A stretch of DNA of 64,000 nucleotides from Lumbricus rubellus (lineage: Eukaryota; Annelida; Clitellata; Crassiclitellata; Lumbricidae): the NCBI GenBank assembly GCA_945859605.1, contig OX243820.1:32464328-32528327 (forward strand), written 5' to 3'. Position numbers and translations under genes: made by a program. Positions 56,166 to 64,000 of the stretch are shown here, one piece after another (position 1 is the first letter of the stretch; each line of letters begins with the position of its first letter). The notes beneath the pieces are model-generated. The model ran no database searches, had not been told where the DNA came from, and worked only from the letters and a program-made list of their open reading frames with translations.

Positions 56166-56564
56166 AGACAGAGCAGCAGCAGCATTGAGGGATGACGATG
56201 AATGATTAGACTGATGGGGTAGGAATTAGATGCTCTTATATACTTTAAGCATCTTATCACAAGCAGACGCAAGCAGAACATCCGGGTTCCTGCAACTCTG
56301 GCGCCAAAATTAGCAGACGACACGCACACGTGCACTGCTGATGTGTACACACGCGTGCACCATGACATATACCCCAATTAATGCACGTCAGCTAGCGTAA
56401 ACAATCAAGGCGTGCACGCACTTTTATGCACATTATGGTTTATTTATCCCTCTGGCTCACACTCACAAGATACTTGAGTTCGCAGAGTCTACCCCCTTTG
56501 TGGGAACCTTCCTCAAGTGGGTTGTTTCTTTGTGGCTGTCTATGCTCATGGGTGGTCTATGTCT
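56166..56564. other. intron spacer, nothing recognised
   Basis: No supported exon; CATGACATAT/CACACG words only. Confidence 0.4.
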
Positions 56565-56839
56565 TGGGTGGTCAGTGGCGAATCCAAAACTCTTCCAAGG
56601 GGGGGGGGGCAAAATCTTTTATCTTGATCTTGGGACAAAAGGAAAAAATTTCGTCGTCGCAAAAAAGGTTGATGACTTTTTTTAGTCATCGGTCTTTGCC
56701 TGAGGAAAAAAGTACTTTTCATCCGCCCCCAAAAAAATTTGTTTTAGTCCTCCAGCCGAAAACCCGATGAACGTCCCATGCAAATTTCCATTTCCGGATT
56801 TCTCCCCCCCCCCCCACTGGATCTGCCCCTGTGGGTGGT
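56565..56839. mobile_element. hAT-type MITE with 8-bp TSD
   Basis: The element proper is 56,573-56,831 (259 bp). Ends are CAGTGGCGAATCCAAAACT and CCACTGGATCTGCCCCTG, with inner G11 and C13 runs in opposite positions. Identical 8-bp duplications TGGGTGGT flank it (56,565-56,572 and 56,832-56,839). Non-coding. Confidence 0.92.
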
Positions 56840-57123
56840 CCATCTCCCATAGGTGACCTATCTCTGTCTTATGGCTGCAATTGCACTTGATAGAATACAA
56901 CATTTAGGCTATATGTGATGAATATTATATGAGTCAACCACTGCAGGCATGTAATACCCCGGTCCCTATCAGCCACCTCGCATCTTTCACTTCTCTGTTC
57001 AAACAAATTTTATGTTTTTGTTCCTCATAATAATTAGAACAGCTACATGGCTCAGTCACGGTCCCTTACTTCAATATATAATTATAATTGGTCGCACTCT
57101 TTGGAATGCCTTGTATCCATCTA

Positions 57124-57365
57124 CAGGGTGGGCCATAAAAATACCCCCTTAGGTTTCTTGCCAACACATTGGCCAGAAGTAGGAGATTCTAAATCATATT
57201 TTACAGGTTTTTGTTCCGTTTCAAATGGTTTGGTGAAATTTGACTATTGTACATAAATAATATGAATTGCCGATAAGCCTGTAAAATTTTGTCGATACAT
57301 TCTTTCTTCTGGCCAAGATATTGGCAAAGAACTTTAGGGGGGGGGGTCTTTTTTACCTACCCTTT
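57124..57365. mobile_element. MITE, CAGGGTGGGCCA family (about 240 bp)
   Basis: Left end CAGGGTGGGCCATAAAAATA after TA. The right half carries the complement, TGGCCAAGATATTGGCAAAG, and a degraded terminus TTTTTACCTACCCT. Central TTTTACAGG/CCTGTAAAAT pair. Confidence 0.8.
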
Positions 57366-57420
57366 CTCAAAATCTATGTCTTCTCCGGTGACCTTGACAG
57401 CTTGAAGCGACTCTGAACGG

Positions 57421-57457
57421 TTCAACCTATACTATTGGCGCTTTATAAATGTTTTAA
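57421..57457 (+). repeat. SINE 3' end split by the piggyBac-type MITE
   Basis: ATTGGCGCTTTATAAATGTT stops at the TTAA of the MITE. After the MITE the flank resumes CACAATACAATGCG, the usual tail of this SINE type. Confidence 0.55.
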
Positions 57458-58444
57458 CCCTCAGGCTACCAAGCTTTTTTTGTAACACTGACTACCAAGG
57501 GGGGGGTGGTTACCACCCCCCCTGGATTTTGGGTTTGGTTTGAGATATCATAACTTGTAATACACCTATGGATTCAGCATTCATTTCTGCACAAAATGGT
57601 ATATTTAGGTTTAAAATATATGAAAGCACCCCAAAGTTATGAATTTTTTACCGTAGGCACCCGTCGATTCCACAAAATGTATACTTTCGCATAAGCAAAA
57701 TATTAGATTCTGTGTGTTTTTAACATAATTTATTTAATTTAAAATAGGTTACATATAATAAAGTCCAATATTCAACTATAAAAACTAGTAATAAGTTAGT
57801 TTTAGTTACAATAAAAAGAGAAAAAACACGTAAAACATGCTGAAAAACGTTTACGCAGACTTATCGGTTTGCGTTGTAAAAAAACCCAACATTTTCACAT
57901 ATTTAAATTTATTTTAAGCACTTCCGGTCATCAAATGTCAAATTATTTGGTATCACTAAATAGCCCTAATTGCCCTCTATAGAATGACATAATTTATTTC
58001 TCTTAAAAAATAAATTATGAATAATTTTTAATAGAAACAACATAAAACTTTTATGAAAATAAAACACCTTTTTATATATTTTAATTTATTTTGAGCACTT
58101 CCGGTTGTCAAATGACAACTCCGTGACCACCACAATGTAGCCCCACATTCCCTCTACAGAATGGTGTAATTGGTGTCTCTTCATGTCAAAGGACGGATAA
58201 GATACAGCCGATAATCTAAGGGGGGGTGGTATCCACCCCCCCCCTGGTGCCTCGGGTATATCGGGTGTAACTTTTGAATGGTATGGTATATCATCACACA
58301 TTTTAGCTCAAAATGTGTGCAAATGAATCCTCTACAGCCACCTAAAACGTCAAAATTTTATTCCTAACGAAAAAAGTTTTATTTGGGAAAAACCTAGGGG
58401 GGGGGTGGATACCACCCCCCCCCCCTTGGTAGCCCGAGGGTTAA
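57454..58444. mobile_element. piggyBac-type MITE (983 bp) with TTAA target sites
   Basis: The element proper is 57,458-58,440. TTAA lies on both sides (57,454-57,457 and 58,441-58,444), with termini CCCTCAGGCTACCAAG and CTTGGTAGCCCGAGGG. TTAA plus CCCT ends are the signature of piggyBac insertion. The interior is AT-rich and non-coding. It carries three copies of a perfect hairpin with a poly-G arm and a poly-C arm (GGGGTGGNNACCACCCC core; about 57,499-57,522, 58,220-58,245 and 58,396-58,425), and a duplicated 'GCACTTCCGGTYRTCAAATG' block (about 57,920 and 58,096). Confidence 0.9.
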
Positions 58445-58584
58445 CACAATACAATGCGCCGCTGCAGTGGATTTGGCGGCATGAGAAACCGTCCCTGCCA
58501 GTGCAGACACCTGAATCGTTTCTCGGTGATAGCTCGAGTATTTGTCCTGAGACTAAGACCAGCAACGCGTCCGACTATTTATGA

Positions 58585-58682
58585 GAGAAAGAGACAGACA
58601 TACAGAGACAGAGAGACAGAGAAAGTCAGAGAGACAGACAGACAGAGACAGACAGAGACAGAGACATACAGACAGAGAAGTG
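58585..58682. repeat. (CAGA)n microsatellite
   Basis: CAGAGA tract. Confidence 0.85.
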
Positions 58683-58689
58683 TGTGAGT

Positions 58690-59452
58690 AAAGGCTTCAT
58701 CTACTTCTTCTTCCTCTTCCTTCTCCTGTTCTTCCCGGGGCATTCGTCCTCATCTGTCTCTTTCATTGCGCTTCCCCTTCCCCTTTGTCCTTCTCTTTTG
58801 CTGCTCCCTCTTCGTTGACATTGTTCCCCCGGCCATACCTTCCCCTTCCCATTCCATCCATTTCCATTTCTCTTCATTCACACCTTTTTCTTCTTACCAT
58901 TCATCGCATTCTTCTTCCACTTCTTCTTCTTATTTCGTCTTTCTCCTCTTCTTCGCATGTTTCTTCTCGTTGGATGTACGCACACTGGTGTTTATCTCTG
59001 ACTGGTGCAGGCGCCATGTTGTTGGTCCGCAGAGAGAAATTCTTCAGCCCTGTTTTCATTGTAAGCAAAGCAGTGAACATCATTTGGCTCCCGTGTAGGT
59101 GACATGGCCGTATGCATTGCGTTATGCAAATCGCTTGCATCTTATAATAATCTTCGATAATTTCATAGGCCTATTAGCAACAATTAAGAACAAACGACTC
59201 TCGTTCATAGTACTGTTGCCATAAATGTAGCTAAGCAATTTGCACCGAGAAATATTTGCTGCTAAGTTGTGAGTATAATTAAGTGAAAGTCTAGGATTCA
59301 AATTCATTACATGCATTACAAAGGACTGACAGTTGAGAAAGCATTGAATAGACGGTAACATTACACAGAATGGACAATTACAATTAGTAGCGTCAAGTGG
59401 GGCAATTGGGAACAATACATAGAATACTTAGGCCTACATACATAATTACATA
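58690..59452. other. intron spacer, CT-rich at first
   Basis: 58,700-58,980 is CTT/TTCC-rich. An acceptor-like site at 59,010 is discussed under rejected items. Confidence 0.4.
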
Positions 59453-59453
59453 A

Positions 59454-59690
59454 GGGGCGCGGTGGTGTAGTGGTGGCGTCGTTGCCATGAAGCCGAGAGA
59501 CTCGAGGTTCGAATCCACCTCAAGTCGCCGCGTAGGGACCTTGGGCAAGTGCTTCACCCGCAGTTGCTCAGCGCTTCGGTGTGAAATTCCGATGCAGTGT
59601 CCGCTCTGCATTCGGGAGCGCCTCTGAGTAGAGAGAGCTTGAAGGGTGAGTAGAGAGAGCTTGAAGGGCCGCTATAACAAGTGCACATAC
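59454..59690 (+). repeat. tRNA-derived SINE, copy B
   Basis: Starts GGGCGCGGTGGTGTAGTGG (A box) and has B box GGTTCGAATCC at about 59,507. The body has GACCTTGGGCAAGTGCTTC and the 3' end is GGGCCGCTATAACAAGTGC. A 24-bp block, GAGTAGAGAGAGCTTGAAGG, is tandemly duplicated near 59,625-59,670. It ends about 85 bp before exon 3 of the Rab-effector gene. Confidence 0.85.
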
Positions 59691-59774
59691 AAGCAAATAC
59701 ATAATTAAGTTTAACTTCAAATTGGAATGGATAACGTTTGTAATCTTCAACAGTAATTACTGAACTATTTTTAG

Positions 59775-59958
59775 GCGGATGAATCGTTTCTGTGTCCAAA
59801 CTGTTCGACGACCAAAGTCTCGTCCTGCAGTCGAAACGAAGTCTCGTCTGCTGAGAAAATTAAATCTTCTGATGCACGAACGGAATTATTGGAAGCGGAA
59901 CAGAAACTGGATGAATATGAAGATCGGTCAACTTCACGCGAAGTCTGGGCAGCTCACA
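59775..59958 (+). CDS. RIM/rabphilin-like Rab effector, exon 3 (last zinc knuckle, coil)
   Basis: Acceptor AACTATTTTTAG ends at 59,774 and donor ACA|GTGAGT follows 59,958. It enters in phase 0, exactly as exon 2 leaves. It encodes ADESFLCPNCSTTK (Cys217 and Cys220), supplying the fourth CxxC of the finger, then a charged helical stretch (ARTELLEAEQKLDEYEDR), and ends after 61 codons plus one base. The alternative frame starting MNRFCVQ is open too but lacks the zinc pair and does not fit the phase. In RIM and rabphilin the last knuckle is likewise followed by a short charged segment. Confidence 0.75.
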
Positions 59959-60059
59959 GTGAGTGGCCCGTAATTATCTCGATCGTCATAAATTATCATA
60001 CCTATCATCGAAGATAACTGGCATTTGTTACTTTTGGCGAATTTTAGGTTCTGTAATTA

Positions 60060-60122
60060 TGCACACCCACACACACCCACATGCACAGTTGCACTCGCAC
60101 ACACAGGTACACACATGTAACC
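60060..60122. repeat. (CA)n tract
   Basis: CACACCCACA-type repeat; 60,123-60,455 after it holds nothing recognised. Confidence 0.7.
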
Positions 60123-60455
60123 AAGTAATTCAGGCTTACTGTAGGCCTACAATTTATCAGCGTAGTGAACTAAGTATAATAGATTGTGCCATTCAATTGA
60201 TCGCACAATCACATTGCTTTAAATTTCAAATTTTCCATCTCAAACTCTCTAGGAAAAATGCCCATGTTCCTAATTTCCTGTTCGACATTATTTTCATCAA
60301 TAACGATAACAAAACATTTTTACTGTGGCCATCGAGATTGTGTTTGCAGTTTTATTGGAACTTATTATCTTCGGATATAATTGCGCTGATTAAGACTCTT
60401 TTATTTAGCGCCATCGTCCATTGGACACCGGCGCTTCATAAATTACAAATTTCAT

Positions 60456-61003
60456 TCGAACTGAATTGCATTGCATTGAATTTAAATTGCATTGCATTTC
60501 ATTTCAATTGCATTGCATTTTATTTCAATTGCATTTCAATTGTATTTCAGTTGCATTGCATTCCACTTCAATTGCATTTCAATTGCATTTAATTTGCAAT
60601 TTCATTTGTATTTCAATTGCATTTCAATTGTATTTCAGTTGCATTGCATTCCACTTCAATTGCATTTCAATTGCATTTAATTTGCAATTTCATTTGTATT
60701 TCAATTGTATTTCAATTGTATTTCAATTGCATTGCATTGCATGTCAATTGCATTGCATTGCATTTTCAATTGCATTTCATTTGCATTTCAATTGCATTTC
60801 AATTGCATTGCAATCTATTTCAATTGCATTTCAATTGCATTGCATTCAATTTCAATTGCATTTCATTTGCAATTTCAATTCCATTTCAATTGCATCTCAA
60901 TTGCATCTCAATTGCATTTCATTTGCATTTCAATTGCATTTCAATCGCACTGCATTGCATTTCAATTGCATTTCAATTGCATTTCGATTGCATTGTATTA
61001 CAT
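60456..61003. repeat. 11-bp minisatellite (CAATTGCATTT)
   Basis: About 50 copies with CATTGCATTG and CTTCAATTG variants. A block of about 85 bp (GTATTTCAGTTGCATTGCA...) is duplicated (60,541 and 60,631). It runs to within about 14 bp of the exon 4 acceptor, so the branch-point region of intron 3 lies in satellite DNA. Confidence 0.93.
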
Positions 61004-61016
61004 GTTTGACTTGAAG

Positions 61017-63718
61017 CATCCGAAAGAAGTGAATCTTTTGAGGATCACTACAGCTCCTCTCCCTACTCCTCCTCCTCCTCATCCTCCTCAACTGACTCAA
61101 GCTTTGACGTCCCAACCCCCGATGGACCCGATCCGGAACCACTTGTCCTCTTCTCTCCGGAAGAACCTTTCTCAAAGACACCGGAAGTGGCTGGGACGTC
61201 CTTTCCTCAGGCAGAGGACTGCACCGGATCTACTGACCGGTCGCTCATCAACGGCGGTGGGACTTCCTGGTGGTGTTCAAACCTAGAAGACCACGAGCAG
61301 ATCGATTCGGATTTCCTTTGCGATAGATCGCCAGCCGATCCAAGGGCTTCCCTGGGTGACCTTGAGGTGGATCCAGAGGGCGTTGACGAAGCGGAACAGG
61401 GGGTTGGTGCTGAGTCGACGAAGGATGAAGGTCATCATGCCTTTTCCACTTCAGTGCATGAAGGTCATGCCTCTTCCACTTCAGTGCATGAAGGTCATGC
61501 CTCTTCCACTTCAGTGCATGAAGGTCACGCCTCTTCCACTTCAGTGCATCTTCCAATTCCATTCCGCGAATCAACGGACCATGCGGCACAGTCCGCATCA
61601 ACGCATCAAGGTAACGGATATTCGTGGGACGCCATCTCCTTCAGTCCACCGTTTCCAGGCTCTCCAAACGGCGACGAGGAGGAAGAGGACGAAAAAGAGG
61701 AGAAAGAAGAAGAGGAAGCGGACTTGGAAGATGGCATTCCGGTACCACGCAGCATCAGCAGCAGCATCAGTGGCATCGAGCAATTCGTCACAGATCACAG
61801 AACACGTGACTCTCACCATCATCAATCAAACGAAAAAATCTTTGAAGTGTCGCAGATTCTGTCATCGCCCGATGTGTCTGAAATTATTCTTCAAGACTTG
61901 GGATTTGAGTCGCAGAGGTCAGACGAAGACTCGTCCTCCTACAGCAGCATCTCAGCTCCAACGAAGACAACAACAACAACGAATGGTTGCAATCCGTTCC
62001 TTACATCCGTAGACAACGTTCCTCTCCGCATTGAGGACGAGATATTTTCTCTTCAAATATACGAGTCACTTTTCGACGAGAGACACTCCTCGGGTGACCC
62101 AGAGGAGGAGACATCGGCTAAGGAAAGATCGTTGAACATTCTTCCCGATGCATCAGATTCCATTCCCTCGGATGTGGTTGAACGCAACCAGGCTGTATCG
62201 CTTCTGGGTCATCCAGCTCCACCGCAATTCCAATTCCCAGAATCCTGGGACCAGTCTGAGGAAATCCGCGAGATATTTCGGATGCCCTACGAAGCAGCCC
62301 TTTCCCTGGATGTAGGCCTACATGGTGGAAATTGCCAGACAAAAGTAATCAGCACTCAAGGATCGGGTGATAGATCATCTTTTGGAATAGCCACGTGGTC
62401 GCTCAGTCCTCCCGAATCCAGTTCATCCCAGATGGAGAGCAGTCATTTCGTCTTCGAGTTCCCTGAACCAGAAGTCACAGAACCTCAGATCATCCAGTCT
62501 TCGTCGTCGTCCGTCAAGAACTCTGACGGTCGGACGAACAGCTGCGACGCAATGGTCAACGACGTCAGCGAACAACAAACGGAAGCGGAAAACCTCTCTT
62601 CGTCGCGGTCCCTCAACGCGATCGGGACCTCGGAAACTCCTTCTCCGACGTTCGGCATGTTCAAACGCTGTCCGAGCTACACCAACATCCTGGCTCTACC
62701 GTCCCTGAGTAACTCGGGTCATCTATCCAACCCATTGCTGTCCACAGCCGCCAGCAGCAGCACTCCGACCGCGAGACGCTACAGCGAGGGTTCGACCCCA
62801 CAGAACACTGCCACCATCGATTTAACAACACACCTAGATGGAGATCAAACAACAGAATCGAGAAGCAGCGAGAAGCAGGATTCACAACAGCGTCTCCTTC
62901 TCGAAGAAAAGGAAAGTTCTGATGACTCCGCGTTTGATTCACCTTCGCGAAAACCGTCCAGTGGACAGGAGGAAACCGCGGTTGGCGAGGTGCGATTCAC
63001 CATTGGTGATGGCCAATTGCAGCTGAACGTCACCGGGACGAATAACATAACTGACATCGTGAGGAAGATTTCACCGGTTGCAGGGGCAGAGAGCACCATA
63101 CTCTGGCTCGACTCCTCTCCGGTCTTGCACACCCAAGACGCTCCGGATCAATGCGCCGCAAAGGATCCTTGGACATGCACTCCAACTCAACCCCCTAACG
63201 ATCCAAATTTTGACTCCAAAAGAGACATCCACACCCAACACGATTACGAAGGACCAAAGTCCACGGAAAGAAACGAAAAGGAATTTCCAACCGCTGCAAC
63301 ATCGTCATCTCCAGTCAACGAGAACAGCAAAACGATATCTGCGCCGCTTGACCAATCATCCGAGACGCAATCGGAAACGTCACGGTCCAGTGGATTCGTC
63401 GAAGAACGTCGCGCTTCACTGACTCCACCTAGCGATGCCCTGACTGTGATCGGAGCTGAAGAACAGATCTTCCTAAGCGATGAAGAACTGCGTGAAATTG
63501 ACCTCGATGAAGATATCCCGCCGAAGCACCTGCTCGTGCGCAGGACCAGCAGACCGAAGTTGCCGTTCTGTAGCGCCAAGTCTGCGCCTACGTTCGGTCA
63601 GAGAGTGTTCGAGGGTTTGGTCGATCAGTGGGAGCCGAGGTGGAAAGAGTTGGGAAGCGTCGCTTTCGGAAAACTGGAAGGAGAGAGAAGCAAAGATGAA
63701 TCGGAATTTCGTGATCAG
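61017..63718 (+). CDS. RIM/rabphilin-like Rab effector, exon 4 (long disordered region)
   Basis: Acceptor TTGACTTGAAG ends at 61,016; CA completes Thr272 with the last base of exon 3, and 900 codons follow in one open frame. Donor GATCAG|GTGAAT at 63,718/63,719 leaves phase 0; reading on would stop 33 bp later, so the gene very probably continues outside the window. The protein is acidic and Ser/Thr/Glu/Pro-rich with no globular domain recognised. Residues 409-448 are four 10-residue repeats (HEGHASSTSV; 61,427-61,546). A Glu/Asp/Lys run follows at about 495-510. The last 70 residues (RPKLPFCSAKSAPTFGQRVF, LVDQWEPRWKELG) look more conserved. PDZ and C2 domains, expected later in a RIM, are not in this window. 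The family call is therefore provisional. Confidence 0.8.
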
Positions 63719-63784
63719 GTGAATTTAATATTTGGGTTTTTATGGAATTAAGCAGAACATCACTTAGCAGATCATCTGCCTTCT

Positions 63785-63816
63785 CTCTGTCTCTGTCTCT
63801 GTCTCTGTTTCAGAGC
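63785..63816. repeat. short (TCTCTG)n tract
   Basis: Pyrimidine repeat in intron 4. Confidence 0.7.
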
Positions 63817-63821
63817 TGTTT

Positions 63822-64000
63822 CTAAGGAGTTTTTAGAACTGCACAGCCCCTTCGTTCCTTTCCTATCCTCCATGGTAAATTACTTTCAATCGGAGAACAA
63901 TGATCTTTTTTGATAGTTTTTACTATACAGAAGTGCTTCTACAACTGCACAAATCCATTTAGAACTGCACATTTTGAGTAGCCTACAACTGCACGTTAAA
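63822..64000. repeat. dispersed repeat, copy 2 (partner at 12,303)
   Basis: Matches 12,303-12,482 along its length (AGTTTTTAGAACTGCACA, CCATGGTAAATTACTT, CAGAAGTGCTTCTACAAC). Cut by the window edge; lies in intron 4. Confidence 0.8.

Noticed and set aside
59011..59100. Candidate zinc-finger exon (CFHCKQSSEHH-type frame) after an acceptor-like GGTGCAG
   Set aside because: Exon 2 of the Rab-effector gene ends in phase 0, and this segment read in that phase meets a stop. The direct join of exon 2 to 59,775 completes the eight-Cys finger instead.
59779..59973. Alternative frame MNRFCVQTVRR across exon 3
   Set aside because: Open but basic, lacks the CPNC pair, and disagrees with the phases of exons 2 and 4.

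Overview
This 64 kb window is animal nuclear DNA, not bacterial. The evidence is two protein-coding loci of animal type, introns of 1 to 13 kb with GT-AG borders, tRNA-derived SINEs, hAT-, mariner- and piggyBac-type MITEs, and very dense micro- and minisatellites. The single-exon Toll-like receptor with two cysteine clusters, SINE tails of the type TTTATATAGCGCC, and the mixture of cut-and-paste DNA transposons fit a marine invertebrate (an echinoderm, or another deuterostome or lophotrochozoan). The sequence alone does not fix the species.

Layout. 1-16,000 is gene-poor: minisatellites, a palindromic MITE, a decayed DDE transposon (about 7.67-9.97 kb, minus strand), a LINE 3' fragment, and a 740-bp (CATA)n array. 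16.0-16.35 kb is a promoter-like block with paired CRE/ETS sites and a TATA box. 19,447-22,719 (+) is an intact 1,090-residue Toll-like receptor, followed within about 20 bp by a 14-bp minisatellite. 23.3-35.0 kb is AT-rich spacer with satellites and a mariner-type foldback element.

From 35,340 to past the right end lies a second plus-strand gene whose four exons I joined by splice phase: 35,340-35,743, 48,456-48,681, 59,775-59,958 and 61,017-63,718 (the donor at 63,719 implies more exons outside). The joined reading frame gives a Rab-binding helix (DLSHLTDEER), an eight-cysteine zinc finger split between exons 2 and 3, and then about 900 residues of acidic, Ser-rich disordered protein. This is the N-terminal architecture of the RIM/rabphilin family of Rab effectors in vesicle exocytosis. 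Its introns hold a triple RFX X-box cluster (36.75 kb), a tandem array of YY1-like motifs just before exon 2, and most of the young MITE insertions.

The two genes are not obviously linked in function (innate immune receptor; secretory or synaptic Rab effector). The main novelty candidates are the receptor's atypical TIR BB loop, the 28-kb split Rab-effector gene with its intronic motif arrays, and a family of foldback elements that share the terminus CAGGGTGGGCCA. Most of the longest open frames are microsatellite artefacts and were left out.
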